NCBI GenBank assembly: GCA_904395805.1
Contig: CAJFNV010000072.1
Span: 1 to 55,301, forward strand
Reading direction: 5' to 3'
Length of the DNA: 55,301 bases
Source of the DNA: Candidatus Gallispira edinburgensis
Lineage (GTDB): Bacteria; Bacillota; Clostridia; Lachnospirales; CAG-274
A program made the position numbers and the translations under genes. The notes below the pieces were generated by a model. It was not told the DNA's origin, did no database searches, and worked only from the letters and a program-made list of their open reading frames with translations. Positions 1-9,441 of the stretch are shown one piece after another. Position 1 is the first letter of the stretch. Each line of letters begins with the position of its first letter.

Positions 1-20
1 AATTGGAATTTAGGGGAATC

Positions 21-70
21 CCTCCGTCTGTGCCTATGGCACAGCCACCTCCCTTTAGGCAAGGGAGGCT
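21..70. repeat. Palindromic intergenic repeat (two tandem hairpins)
   Basis: Two perfect hairpins stand side by side: a 7-bp stem (28-34 with 38-44, loop TAT) and an 8-bp stem (48-55 with 61-68). The layout resembles the hairpin pair inside the larger element at 15.5 kb. I read it as a dispersed palindromic repeat of the REP/MITE kind, not a gene. The rest of 1-196 shows no convincing coding sequence, and the window edge cuts the left context. Confidence 0.5.
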
Positions 71-196
71 TTTAGTTACCTGCAAGTATCAGTGCGTTAA
101 ACTGGAATTTATACGTCAAGGTATTGTGAGAAAAAGCGGGCACAGTGATCGTCTATGTCATGTTGGAATACATACTTTTATTCTATAAAGGTTGGT

Positions 197-1429
197 TTAT
201 TCATATCTTAATGCTTCTATAGGGTCCAGTTTTGCTGCCTTAGTGGCAGGGTATACACCGAAAACTATTCCGATCGAGCTTGATATTATAACTACCATTG
301 TTATAATATACAATGAAAGCACAGGTGTAAAATCTATATTTGCAAGCACAGATACAACAGCGCCTATGGCAAGGCTGCCAAGGTAGCCCAGTATTACACC
401 TATTAAGCCACCTGTAAGGGACAGTATAATTGCTTCAATAAGAAACTGAGTTCTTATGTTGCCGTTTGTGGCTCCAAGGGATTTTCTTATACCTATTTCC
501 CTTGTTCTTTCAGTAACGGTTACAAGCATAATATTCATTACGCCTACGCCGCCGACGACGAGGGATATTGCCGCAACAAAGCCTATAAAGGCTGTAATGC
601 CGTCTATTATCTTCGTTATCATTTTTACCTGATCCATATAGGATTCGATTGCATAATAGTCTGTGTTATCGTGGCTTATTGAAAGAAGTCTCAGTATTTC
701 ATTACTTGTCTGTGTAAGCTTATCCGTATCTTTTACACCTGCATAAATGTTATCTATAATATCTTTATCTTCTGAGTCCTTGTAGTCATATACCTTTTTA
801 ATAGGCATGAATATTTCGCCCTGACTGTAAGCGGACACAAATCCCATATCATCTTCATTGCTTTTAAGCACACCTACAATAGTAAGAGTATCTTCATAAT
901 CTCCGAATTCGGCACGGAAGGTTTTGCCTACAACATTTGTATAGCCGAACATTGCCTTTGCCATCCATTCGTCAATAACTGCAGACCTTGTGCCCCCAAT
1001 GTTATCGCTTGCATTCAAAAAGCGTCCACAGGCAAGGTCCATATTTCCCTGATTTCTGTATTCTGCTGTGGTACCTGTTACACTGCAGTAGAGCTTAGAC
1101 TGATTTCTTAATGTAACTTCTGCATTTGAAGAAATATAGGGTGCCACATATTCAATATTTGGATGGCTTTTAATAAGCTCAACATCTTCATCTGTAAGAT
1201 AGTCCTTGTCCTTTACATTGTTCATCCAGCCTTTGAGATAAATTACTATAAGATTTGAACCAAGTTTATCAAATTCAGAATCCATCATTGTCTTAATACC
1301 CACACCTACTGACGTTATCATTATTACAGAAGATATACCTATAATTATGCCGAGCATTGTAAGGAATGTTCTCATTTTGTTTGAAAATACATTAGAGAAA
1401 GCTGACCTTATCTGTTCAATTATGTTCAT
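197..1429 (-). CDS. MacB/FtsX-type ABC transporter permease
   Basis: 410-aa membrane subunit of an ABC exporter of the MacB/LolC/FtsX superfamily. One transmembrane helix lies near residues 20-42, followed by an extracellular MacB_PCD-like domain of about 230 residues. Three transmembrane helices lie in the C-terminal 130 residues, and the FtsX motif (TERTREIGIRKSLGAT) sits in the cytoplasmic loop. The start overlaps the end of the ATPase gene by 14 bp, so the two are translationally coupled. It works with the ATPase and adaptor genes upstream to move a substrate such as a peptide, antibiotic or lipid-like molecule across or out of the membrane. The substrate cannot be told from sequence. Confidence 0.93.
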   Translation of the reverse strand: MNIIEQIRSAFSNVFSNKMRTFLTMLGIIIGISSVIMITSVGVGIKTMMDSEFDKLGSNLIVIYLKGWMNNVKDKDYLTDEDVELIKSHPNIEYVAPYISSNAEVTLRNQSKLYCSVTGTTAEYRNQGNMDLACGRFLNASDNIGGTRSAVIDEWMAKAMFGYTNVVGKTFRAEFGDYEDTLTIVGVLKSNEDDMGFVSAYSQGEIFMPIKKVYDYKDSEDKDIIDNIYAGVKDTDKLTQTSNEILRLLSISHDNTDYYAIESYMDQVKMITKIIDGITAFIGFVAAISLVVGGVGVMNIMLVTVTERTREIGIRKSLGATNGNIRTQFLIEAIILSLTGGLIGVILGYLGSLAIGAVVSVLANIDFTPVLSLYIITMVVIISSSIGIVFGVYPATKAAKLDPIEALRYE

Positions 1430-2132
1430 AGCTCATCACCTCTGCTGTCAATGGATCTGTAACAGGCTCATCACTTAATATAAGTCCGTCCTTAAAAGTT
1501 ACTATTCTTTTTGTATAAGCGGCTATATCAGGCTCATGGGTAACCATAACAATTGTTGCACCTTCTTTGTTTAACTTTTGAAATATATCTACAATCTCAA
1601 CACTTGACTTTGAATCCAGATTTCCTGTAGGTTCATCTGCAAGTATGATCGCAGGATCATTTACAAGGCTTCTGGCTATTGCAACTCTCTGCCTCTGTCC
1701 GCCGCTCATTTCATTGGGCTTGTGATCGATCCTCTCTCCAAGACCGACCTTTTCCATAGCTTCAAGTGCCCGTCTGTGACGTTCCTTTGGAGAAACTCCG
1801 CCGTATACCATAGGCAGTTCCACATTCTGTATAGCTGTAAGCTTGGGAAGAAGATTAAAGCTCTGAAATACAAAGCCTATCTTTTTGTTCCTTATGTAAG
1901 CAAGCTGATTTCCGCTGATTTTTGAAATGTCCTCTCCGTCAAGATAGTATTTTCCCGATGTCATAGTGTCAAGACAGCCCAGTATGTTCATAAAAGTTGA
2001 TTTGCCTGAGCCTGAAGCTCCCATTATAGACACAAATTCCCCTTTCTTTACGAAGAGATCTACACCTTTAAGAGCTTCAACTTCTATTTTTCCGTTTTTA
2101 TATACCTTTCTTATATTTTCAGCCCTGATCAT
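1416..2132 (-). CDS. ABC transporter ATP-binding protein (MacB/LolD family)
   Basis: 238-aa nucleotide-binding subunit. It has Walker A GASGSGKST near residue 40, Q-loop FQSFNLL, signature MSGGQRQRVAIARSL, Walker B ILADEPTGNLD and the H-loop histidine (MVTHE). These are standard for the LolD/MacB/FtsE class that powers mechanotransmission-type exporters. It overlaps the adaptor gene upstream by 14 bp and the permease downstream by 14 bp, giving a tight three-gene operon. Confidence 0.95.
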   Translation of the reverse strand: MIRAENIRKVYKNGKIEVEALKGVDLFVKKGEFVSIMGASGSGKSTFMNILGCLDTMTSGKYYLDGEDISKISGNQLAYIRNKKIGFVFQSFNLLPKLTAIQNVELPMVYGGVSPKERHRRALEAMEKVGLGERIDHKPNEMSGGQRQRVAIARSLVNDPAIILADEPTGNLDSKSSVEIVDIFQKLNKEGATIVMVTHEPDIAAYTKRIVTFKDGLILSDEPVTDPLTAEVMSYEHN

Positions 2133-3543
2133 TTATATCAGCCTCCGATACTGCAACAAGCATACCTTCTGTCATAGTGTTTTCATCGGGAGAAGTAACA
2201 ACCTTTTCTCCTATGTTAAGTCCTTCAATTTCAATATACATATTGTCATAGTTTTTTATTGTTATGTATTTTTTTACAAGGGTATTATTTTCATCAACGG
2301 CATATACATAGTCCTTGCCTGTTTCATCTGTAAGGTATGCACTTACGGGAACTACCACAGCGTTTTCGTTTGTACTTGTTATTATTTTCCCTTCAACACT
2401 GTAGCCAAGACTGAGGTCTGTATGCTCATTTAATGTGACCTGTACTGTTACTACATTTTTTTCACTGTTTTTAATTGTCTTTTTTTCGGCAGTAGGGTAT
2501 ATTTTGGTAACTGTTCCGGTAAATTCATCGTCATAGCCGTCACATGTAACCGTAACAGGCTGGTTCAGTGTCACAGACTGCATATCATATTCCGGTACAT
2601 CAAGGTTTATAACTGTGTTTTCATCTGATATTTCAAATAAATATGTGCCTTCGCTTACTGCTGCCCCTGACATAAAGTCCTCCTGAAGGTTTATTATAAC
2701 TCCGTCATAGGGAGCGGTTTCTTCTGTTTTAAATTTAGCTATTTCGTCCTGTATCTGCTGCGCTTTGAGCTTTGCCTGCTGCAGTGCGATCTGCTGTGCT
2801 TCTTTTTTGTTTTTTGTTTCAGCTGTATTATTCTGATTAATAAGCTGATCATACTTAGCCTGAGCAACTTCTTTATTTGCTTTTTCTGTGTTTAAAGAAA
2901 GCTGCTGTTCATTTTTACGGCTTTTTAAAAGTTCAAGGTCATTTAATTTCTGATTATATTCATTTTCAGATGTTTTTAAGGCATCAAGGGAAAGACCGCC
3001 ACTTTCATATAGGAGAGTATCATTATTATAATCCTCCAGTGCTTTTGATAAATCGGTTTCAGCCTGCCTGATCTGTATATCAAGCTGTTCAATTTGATAA
3101 TTGATAGACTGTATGTTTGTGTCGCACTGATTTATGGCGGCTGTGTATTCCTTAATTTCGCTTGGGTCGATTTCAACATCAATTGATTTTAAAGCAACTT
3201 CATTGCTTTTGATATCAAGCTGTGCTGCTGCCAGCTGATTTTCAAGGTCATCAAGAGCTTTTTCATTATATGTAAAAAGGACCTGACCTTTTTTGACAAC
3301 ATCTCCTTCATCAACATAAATTTCCTTTATTGTGGCAGTAGATGATGAGTAAAACCTGTTGCTGTCTGCCAGTGCTACAGTACCTGTCGCACTTACTTCC
3401 GTAACGATTTTTTGAGTATGTACCTGTTCTGTAGTGACAGAGGGCAGAGCGTCTTCAGATGATGATGTGATTTTAATTATCAAAAATAAAATAATCAAAA
3501 TCAGAATTGCTGCTGCAATTATTACTTTTTTCTTCTTTTTCAT
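2119..3543 (-). CDS. HlyD/MacA-type efflux adaptor (membrane fusion protein)
   Basis: 474-aa periplasmic-adaptor-like protein with a lysine-rich N-terminus and one transmembrane helix at about residues 6-24. It continues with a biotinyl-lipoyl-like half (GDVVKKGQVLFTYN), a long coiled-coil hairpin rich in Q, K and E (about 80-260), the second lipoyl half and beta-barrel/MP domains. In Firmicutes such adaptors link a MacB-type ABC pair to the cell-wall space. I place the start at the ATG preceded by GGAAGGTGG, not at the longer in-frame start 10 codons upstream. It is the first gene of the operon. Confidence 0.92.
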   Translation of the reverse strand: MKKKKKVIIAAAILILIILFLIIKITSSSEDALPSVTTEQVHTQKIVTEVSATGTVALADSNRFYSSSTATIKEIYVDEGDVVKKGQVLFTYNEKALDDLENQLAAAQLDIKSNEVALKSIDVEIDPSEIKEYTAAINQCDTNIQSINYQIEQLDIQIRQAETDLSKALEDYNNDTLLYESGGLSLDALKTSENEYNQKLNDLELLKSRKNEQQLSLNTEKANKEVAQAKYDQLINQNNTAETKNKKEAQQIALQQAKLKAQQIQDEIAKFKTEETAPYDGVIINLQEDFMSGAAVSEGTYLFEISDENTVINLDVPEYDMQSVTLNQPVTVTCDGYDDEFTGTVTKIYPTAEKKTIKNSEKNVVTVQVTLNEHTDLSLGYSVEGKIITSTNENAVVVPVSAYLTDETGKDYVYAVDENNTLVKKYITIKNYDNMYIEIEGLNIGEKVVTSPDENTMTEGMLVAVSEADINDQG

Positions 3544-3591
3544 AAAACCACCTTCCCTGGATTTGTGTACCATTGTATTAATGTGTTAATG

Positions 3592-3628
3592 TACTATATA
3601 TAGTAACACACTTATAACGGCTTGTCAA
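3592..3628 (-). promoter_or_regulatory. Promoter with operator-like palindrome for the ABC operon
   Basis: On the minus strand TTGACA (3623-3628), a 17-bp spacer and TACTAT (3600-3605) form a near-consensus sigma-A promoter. A perfect 14-bp palindrome, TACTATATATAGTA (3592-3605), covers the -10 box. A second dyad, GTGTTA-N15-TAACAC (3583-3609), overlaps it. A repressor, for example of the GntR/YtrA or PadR type that often governs such exporters, is a plausible binder. No regulator gene lies beside it. Confidence 0.6.
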
Positions 3629-3732
3629 TGTGTTATTTATAAATTAAATATACAACAGCTATTATGTATTGTCAAGTACTAAAAATAAATTAATACTGTT
3701 TTTTGTATAATAGGCGGTGATAAAAATTTGTA

Positions 3733-3761
3733 TTGACAAATATCCGCAATTTTATTATAAT
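3733..3761 (+). promoter_or_regulatory. Sigma-A promoter of the alaS T-box transcript
   Basis: TTGACA (3733-3738) and TATAAT (3756-3761) are separated by exactly 17 bp. The T-box leader starts a few bases downstream. Confidence 0.8.
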
Positions 3762-3767
3762 CATAGT

Positions 3768-4020
3768 TAGTGTAATAACGGAAGGATAAGTAGGTATGAG
3801 CTGAGGCTTCAGAGAGAATACGGCTGGTGAAAGTATTTGCAGGGCTTATATTGAAGCTGCCTTTTGAGCGTTGCTCCCGTGTATGTCAATAGCATACCGT
3901 CTGATCTGCGTTAAGGATCTTAAGAGTAGTATGAATAAAAGATTTTGTCATACTAACAGGGTGGTACCGTGGAATGTAAATTTCGCCCCTGTAGCTTCGG
4001 CTATGGGGGCTTTTATTTTT
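3768..4020 (+). promoter_or_regulatory. T-box leader (alanine) controlling alaS
   Basis: The leader shows the T-box landmarks in order. A GA-motif-like AGAGAGAA lies near 3811, a GGCTGGTG distal-loop segment follows, then a specifier region reading GAAGCTGCC (Ala codons GCT and GCC) near 3854. The diagnostic T-box AGGGTGGTACCG is at 3958-3969. A GC-rich terminator stem (3985-3995 with 4000-4010) followed by a T-run ends the leader. Uncharged tRNA-Ala binding would favour the antiterminator and allow alaS transcription. The exact specifier triplet is inferred. Confidence 0.9.
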
Positions 4021-4035
4021 AGGAGGAAATTGAAA

Positions 4036-6672
4036 ATGAGATTCATGGGTGTAAATGAAATCAGAGAAAAATACCTTTCTTTCTTTGAAAGCAAGGGACA
4101 TCTGAGAATGGCAAGTGCTTCACTTGTGCCTCAGAATGACAAGAGTCTGCTTCTTATAAATTCAGGTATGGCTCCTTTAAAGCCTTTCTTTACGGGACAG
4201 CAGATCCCGCCACGCAAGAGAGTAACAACATGCCAGAAATGTATCAGAACAGGTGATATTGAAAATGTAGGCAAGACTGCAAGACATGGTACATTTTTTG
4301 AAATGCTTGGTAATTTCTCTTTCGGTGATTATTTTAAGCATGAGGCAATTGCATGGGCATGGGAATTTTTTACAAAGGTTCTGGAACTGCCTGAGGACAG
4401 ATTATATGTTTCTGTTTATCAGGACGATGATGAGGCTTATGATATATGGAATAAGGAAATTGGTCTTGCTCCAGAAAAAATATTCAGAATGGGCAAGGAG
4501 GATAACTTCTGGGAACATGGTGTTGGTCCATGCGGTCCATGTTCTGAAATATATTATGACAAGGGCGAAGAATATGGCTGCGGTAAGCCGGGCTGTACTG
4601 TAGGCTGTGACTGTGACAGATATATGGAAGTATGGAACCTTGTATTTACACAGTTTAACAAGGAAGAGGACGGAACTTATTCAAACCTTGACCACCCTAA
4701 TATTGATACAGGTATGGGACTTGAAAGAATTGCAACTGTTATGCAGGGTGTAAATTCTATATTTGATGTAGATACGGTTAAAGCTATAAGAGATGCTGTG
4801 TGCGGTATTTGCGGAAAGACATACGGTGAAAACCACAAGGATGATGTATCAATAAGAGTTATTACAGACCATGTTCGTTCAGTAACATTTATGACTGCCG
4901 ACGGTGTGCTCCCTTCAAATGAAGGCAGAGGCTATGTTTTAAGACGTCTTTTAAGAAGAGCCGCAAGACACGGAAAGCTTCTCGGTATTGACAGAAAGTT
5001 CCTTGCAGATTTGTGCAAGGTCGTTATTGAACATTCGGGAGATGCTTATCCTGAGCTTGTTGAAAAGCAGGATATGATATTAAAAGTTCTTACAACAGAG
5101 GAAGAAAGATTTTATTCAACTCTTGATACAGGTATGTCAATGCTTATGAGCAAGCTTGATGAATTAAAGGCTGAAAAGAAGAACGTACTTGGCGGTGAGG
5201 ATTCATTCAAGATGTATGATACCTATGGATTCCCTGTTGATTTAATGGAGGAAATTTTGGAAGAGGAAGGTTTTACACTTGATGAAGAAGCTTTCAGGGC
5301 TGAAATGGAAAAGCAGAGAACGAGAGCAAGAAATGCAAGAGCTACAGACACATATATGGGTGCTGAGGAAACCGTATTCCATCATCTTGACCCTGCAATG
5401 TCAACTGAATTTACAGGCTATGACAATCTGGAATATGAGGGAAAGGTCCTGGCTCTTGTGGTTAATGATGAGATAGTTGATGAGGCTAAGGCAGGAGATG
5501 ATGTATCTGTAATTGTTGACAAAACTCCTTTCTATGCTGAAATGGGTGGTCAGGCAGGAGATGCCGGCGAAATAACAGCAGAAGGTCTTAAAATTGAAAT
5601 AAATGACTGTACAAAGTTTGGCGGTAACAAATATATACATGCAGGCAAGGTAACAGAGGGCAGTGTTAAGGTCGGCGATACTGTTAAGTTATGTGTAAAC
5701 GGTGAGCAGAGATTGTCAACTGCAAGAAACCATACTGCAACTCATATTTTACAGGCTGTATTAAAGGAAGTGCTTGGAAGTCATGTTGAACAGGCAGGTT
5801 CTTATGTAAGCAAGGACAGACTGAGATTTGACTTTACTCACTTTGAGGCTATTGATAAGGAAACATTAAGCCTCATTGAAAAGAAAGTCAATGAAAAAAT
5901 ACTGGCTGCGCTTCCTGTTGAAGTTAAGGAAATGTCTATTGAAGAAGCTAAAAAGACAGGAGCAACAGCTCTATTTGGTGAAAAATACGGCGATGTTGTA
6001 AGAGTAGTAAACATAGGCGGCTATTCAATTGAGTTCTGCGGAGGTACTCATCTTACCAATTCAGCTTACTGCGGTACATTTAAACTTGTATCCGAAAGCG
6101 GTGTTGCAGCAGGTGTAAGAAGAATTGAAGCTCTTACTGGTGCAGGTGCTCTGGAATTCTATGATGAGGTAGAGTTTACGTTAAAAAATATTGCTGATAC
6201 ACTTAAGACTGCTCCTACGGATCTCATAAAGAGAGTTGCACACCTTATGGACGAAAATAAAAAGCTTGCTAAAGAAGTTGAAAGCCTTAAGGCTAAAATG
6301 AGCGGCGGACTTGTGGATGATATTGTTGCCGTAAAGGTCAATATTAAGGGAGTTGACGTGGCTGCTGCACAGGTCAAAGGACTTGATATGAATGCCTTGA
6401 GAACTATGGGTGACCAGATCAAGGACAAGCTTGACGGCATAATTGTGCTTGCAAGCGGTGAAGGTAATAAGTGCAGTTTTGTAGTAATGTGCAGCGACAA
6501 TGCTGTTAAAGCAGGTGCAAATGCAGGACAGATCGTAAAGGCTGCAGCTGCTGTATGCGGAGGCGGCGGAGGCGGTCGTCCTAACATGGCACAGGCAGGC
6601 GGTAAGGATGCATCAAAAATATCAGAGGCTCTTGAGGCAGCTAAGACAACTATTGAGGGTTTGATCAGGTAA
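4036..6672 (+). CDS. alaS: Alanine--tRNA ligase
   Basis: 878-aa alanyl-tRNA synthetase of normal length. It has a class II catalytic core at the N-terminus, the editing-domain HTATH motif (ARNHTATHILQ) and the paired zinc motif FCGGTHL. The C-Ala/DHHA1 domain carries the glycine run CGGGGGGRPNMAQAGG. The start is the ATG just after AGGAGG inside the T-box expression platform. A longer in-frame opening extends into the leader RNA and is not the real start. It charges tRNA-Ala in the cytoplasm and is probably cotranscribed with rsmA, which starts 2 bp after its stop. Confidence 0.98.
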   Translation: MRFMGVNEIREKYLSFFESKGHLRMASASLVPQNDKSLLLINSGMAPLKPFFTGQQIPPRKRVTTCQKCIRTGDIENVGKTARHGTFFEMLGNFSFGDYFKHEAIAWAWEFFTKVLELPEDRLYVSVYQDDDEAYDIWNKEIGLAPEKIFRMGKEDNFWEHGVGPCGPCSEIYYDKGEEYGCGKPGCTVGCDCDRYMEVWNLVFTQFNKEEDGTYSNLDHPNIDTGMGLERIATVMQGVNSIFDVDTVKAIRDAVCGICGKTYGENHKDDVSIRVITDHVRSVTFMTADGVLPSNEGRGYVLRRLLRRAARHGKLLGIDRKFLADLCKVVIEHSGDAYPELVEKQDMILKVLTTEEERFYSTLDTGMSMLMSKLDELKAEKKNVLGGEDSFKMYDTYGFPVDLMEEILEEEGFTLDEEAFRAEMEKQRTRARNARATDTYMGAEETVFHHLDPAMSTEFTGYDNLEYEGKVLALVVNDEIVDEAKAGDDVSVIVDKTPFYAEMGGQAGDAGEITAEGLKIEINDCTKFGGNKYIHAGKVTEGSVKVGDTVKLCVNGEQRLSTARNHTATHILQAVLKEVLGSHVEQAGSYVSKDRLRFDFTHFEAIDKETLSLIEKKVNEKILAALPVEVKEMSIEEAKKTGATALFGEKYGDVVRVVNIGGYSIEFCGGTHLTNSAYCGTFKLVSESGVAAGVRRIEALTGAGALEFYDEVEFTLKNIADTLKTAPTDLIKRVAHLMDENKKLAKEVESLKAKMSGGLVDDIVAVKVNIKGVDVAAAQVKGLDMNALRTMGDQIKDKLDGIIVLASGEGNKCSFVVMCSDNAVKAGANAGQIVKAAAAVCGGGGGGRPNMAQAGGKDASKISEALEAAKTTIEGLIR

Positions 6673-6674
6673 TT

Positions 6675-7538
6675 ATGGAAGCAAGTTTAGCTTATAAGAC
6701 AAAACAGATAATAAAAAAATACGAATTTAATTTTAAAAAGAATTTTGGACAGAACTTTCTTGTAGATGAGAGAGTTCTGGACAAAATTGTAAATGCAGCG
6801 GATATAAATGAAAATGACCTTGTTATTGAGGTGGGTCCTGGTATAGGGACTTTAACACAGGCGATGGCAAAAAGGGCAGGCAAGGTAGTGTCTGTAGAAA
6901 TAGACAAGACACTTGTGCCTATTTTAAAGGAGCTTTTAGCTGATTTTGACAATATTGAGATAATCAATGAGGACATTCTGAAGGTAGACATTAATGAAAT
7001 TATTGCAAGACACCCGGGAATGAATGTCAAAATGGCTGCAAATCTTCCCTATAACATTACTACGCCTATAATTATGGGCATACTTGAAAAGCATATTCCG
7101 ATGGAAAGCCTTACTGTAATGATACAGAAGGAAGTTGCATACAGAATGAATGCGAAGCCTTCTACAAAGGATTACGGCTCTCTTTCTATTGTGACACAGT
7201 ATTACTGTGAGCCTTATCTTGTGGCAAATGTGCCTCAGAACTGCTTTATGCCAAGACCTAATGTGGATTCTGCTGTAATAAGGCTTACTATACTGAAAGA
7301 GCCTAAAATACATGTAAATGATGAAAGATTTTTGTTTGAGTTTGTAAAGGCTGCTTTTAGTCAGAGGAGAAAAACTCTTGTAAACTGTATTTTTAACAGC
7401 GGAATTGTAGGTCTTGATAAAGAAGGTATAGGTAAAATACTTAATGAACTGGGATATGATGAGAGAGTAAGGGGTGAAAGTCTTAGTCTTGAGGATTATG
7501 GGAAGTTAAGTGAGAAATTTGCAGAGTACAGAAATTAA
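6675..7538 (+). CDS. rsmA: 16S rRNA (adenine1518-N6/adenine1519-N6)-dimethyltransferase
   Basis: 287-aa KsgA/RsmA family enzyme that dimethylates two adjacent adenines in the 3' hairpin of 16S rRNA during small-subunit maturation. Visible motifs are KNFGQNFL at the N-terminus, the SAM-binding EVGPGIGTLT and the catalytic NLPYNIT. The C-terminal helical domain includes FSQRRKTLVN. Its start lies 2 bp beyond the alaS stop, so translation is probably coupled. This linkage is not the most usual one for rsmA, but the identity is clear. Confidence 0.97.
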   Translation: MEASLAYKTKQIIKKYEFNFKKNFGQNFLVDERVLDKIVNAADINENDLVIEVGPGIGTLTQAMAKRAGKVVSVEIDKTLVPILKELLADFDNIEIINEDILKVDINEIIARHPGMNVKMAANLPYNITTPIIMGILEKHIPMESLTVMIQKEVAYRMNAKPSTKDYGSLSIVTQYYCEPYLVANVPQNCFMPRPNVDSAVIRLTILKEPKIHVNDERFLFEFVKAAFSQRRKTLVNCIFNSGIVGLDKEGIGKILNELGYDERVRGESLSLEDYGKLSEKFAEYRN

Positions 7539-7637
7539 GAGTACTCCACAGCTTTTGTAAAAAATATTCATAGATGGTACAGGCAGCTCATATATTAAAT
7601 AAGAATTACATTTTACAAATGGAGGTATTATTTAATT

Positions 7638-8543
7638 ATGGCTTATTCAAGAGTATTTATAGCATTAAAACAGGGCTGCCAGGAGTATGCAAAAGATGTG
7701 AGAGGGTCTGTTGGCAGATGTGTGATCGAGCTTAGAAACGGTGCAGGCAGGCTTATATTACAGGCCCAGGGTCTGAGAAGTGACTGTGACTACAGAGTTT
7801 GTATTTTAACAAGGGACAGTTACGGTGAAGTGTCAAAACCTCTTTATGTTGACGGTTCAGGCAAGGGCGAAATAAGGTGGGAATTTTCACCTAAGGATAT
7901 AGGGATCGAAGTATCCGATATTAAAGCTGTGGCAGTTCTTGTAAAGGACAAGGCTCCCCTTATAGGCTTTGTTGAAGGTGAATATAACTGGCAAGGCTGT
8001 CTTATGGCAAAAAATACATATGAGCCTGTTAAGCCTGAAAATGAAAATGCTAAGGTCGAAGCTGCTGTTGCAGAGGAAACTGCAGATAATGAAAATAAGT
8101 CCGAGACTGATAAAAATACAGAAAATACAGATGAAAAGGAAAAGCTTATTTATATAATAAATGAGTTTGACAAGGATGTTGATGAAATACAGAAATATTC
8201 TAAAATAGGCACTGCCGAAGGTGAAAAATATCTGTTTACAAGGGAAAAAATCAAGCCCTTTGGTGATGATGATACAGAATGGGTCAAGGTAAATATTAAG
8301 GAACTGTGCCTTGTTAAGGCATTATGGAAATATATAAACAACCCATTTGTAATAAAAGGGTGCAGGGATCATAATCATTTACTCCTTGGAAAAACAGATA
8401 GAAATTACTTTCTTGGAGTGCCCTGCAAGTATGAAAGAGAATATAAGCTGGAGGCTATGGCTCAGGGATTTAGTGAATGCAAGGCAATGGACAACAAGGA
8501 ACCTGAGCAGGGAGAGCTTTGCTATTATATTCTTAAGTGCTGA
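7638..8543 (+). CDS. Conserved clostridial protein of unknown function
   Basis: 301-aa soluble protein. The N-terminal ~120 residues look like an all-beta domain with repeated short strands. An acidic, low-complexity linker rich in E, N, K and T follows (about 130-170), then a C-terminal domain of about 130 residues with several Trp and Tyr residues. There is no signal peptide or transmembrane helix. It starts at an ATG about 7 bp after GGAGG. It sits between rsmA and trmB and ends about 20 bp before trmB, which suggests coexpression with RNA-modification genes. I do not recognise a named family with certainty. Confidence 0.7.
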   Translation: MAYSRVFIALKQGCQEYAKDVRGSVGRCVIELRNGAGRLILQAQGLRSDCDYRVCILTRDSYGEVSKPLYVDGSGKGEIRWEFSPKDIGIEVSDIKAVAVLVKDKAPLIGFVEGEYNWQGCLMAKNTYEPVKPENENAKVEAAVAEETADNENKSETDKNTENTDEKEKLIYIINEFDKDVDEIQKYSKIGTAEGEKYLFTREKIKPFGDDDTEWVKVNIKELCLVKALWKYINNPFVIKGCRDHNHLLLGKTDRNYFLGVPCKYEREYKLEAMAQGFSECKAMDNKEPEQGELCYYILKC

Positions 8544-8562
8544 TAGATGAAAGGAAATAAAA

Positions 8563-9219
8563 ATGCGTATAAGAAAAAAGCCCTGGGCAGAAAGGGAACT
8601 TGCCAATAACAAGACAATTATTGACGATCCCTTTAAGTACAGGGGAAAGTGGAATGAAGTGTTTGGAAATGACAATCCTATTCACATAGAAATTGGCTGC
8701 GGTAAGGGCAATTTTATAAGTGAAATGAGTAAGATCAATCCGAACATAAATTATATAGGTATTGAAAGAGAAGAACAGATCATAGTATCTGCCCTGAAAA
8801 AGAGCAGAGAGCTTGGTGTCGGGGACAACGTAAGATTCTTTTGTGAGGATGTGGCAAACTGCCTTGATATTTTTGCACCGGGAGAGGTGACAAGAATATA
8901 TACAAATTTTGCGGATCCATGGCACAGAAGAAGGAAGTGGGCTAAGAGAAGGCTCACTCATAAGAATTTTCTTAACCTGTATGAGAAGCTTTTCGGTGAA
9001 AAGGGCGGAGAGCTTTTTATGAAAACAGATAATAAAATTCTGTTTGAATTCAGTCTGAATGAAATTGCAGACAAGGGATGGAGACTGCACAATATTACTC
9101 TTGACCTTCATAACAGTGACTATGAGGGCAATATAATGACAGAGTATGAAAAGAAGTTTTCGGAAATGGGTATGCCAATTTACAGACTGGAAGGCTATTA
9201 CAATAAACTGCCTGAGTGA
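8563..9219 (+). CDS. trmB: tRNA (guanine-N7-)-methyltransferase
   Basis: 218-aa TrmB enzyme that makes m7G46 in tRNA variable loops. It shows the SAM site EIGCGKGNF, the substrate/catalytic segment NFADPWHRRRKWAKRRL and a C-terminal region with the expected SDYE-like motif. Length is normal for bacterial TrmB. It starts about 20 bp after the unknown gene and is followed by a strong hairpin that probably ends the transcript. Confidence 0.96.
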   Translation: MRIRKKPWAERELANNKTIIDDPFKYRGKWNEVFGNDNPIHIEIGCGKGNFISEMSKINPNINYIGIEREEQIIVSALKKSRELGVGDNVRFFCEDVANCLDIFAPGEVTRIYTNFADPWHRRRKWAKRRLTHKNFLNLYEKLFGEKGGELFMKTDNKILFEFSLNEIADKGWRLHNITLDLHNSDYEGNIMTEYEKKFSEMGMPIYRLEGYYNKLPE

Positions 9220-9321
9220 TGGATTTTTTATTTGTTTTATATTTATATTCAGATAAGTAACTTATGCTGTTTTTACAATATAATGAGCCATTTAATTGGT
9301 GCAAGAAACAATTAATACCGG

Positions 9322-9355
9322 GCAAAGGGATCTGCATTTTTGCAGGTCCCTTTGC
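9322..9355. terminator. Strong hairpin after trmB
   Basis: A 15-bp stem (9322-9336 with 9341-9355, one G-U pair) around a four-base loop. It lacks a clear T-run, so termination is likely but not certain. Apart from this hairpin and the LysR promoter, 9220-9577 holds nothing I can support. Confidence 0.55.
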
Positions 9356-9441
9356 ATGTGCGGCATAAAAATAAACCATCTGCTATGCAGCAGGCGGCCC
9401 TGACTTATAAGAAAAATAAGTATTCAGAGAAAACTGATAAG

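Noticed and set aside
1..191. Small open frames at the left edge (61 and 64 aa)
   Set aside because: They cover the palindromic repeat and the end of the permease gene on the other strand, with no ribosome site.
6159..6587. 142-aa opening on the minus strand opposite alaS
   Set aside because: Proline- and serine-rich shadow of the glycine/alanine-rich C-terminus of alaS.
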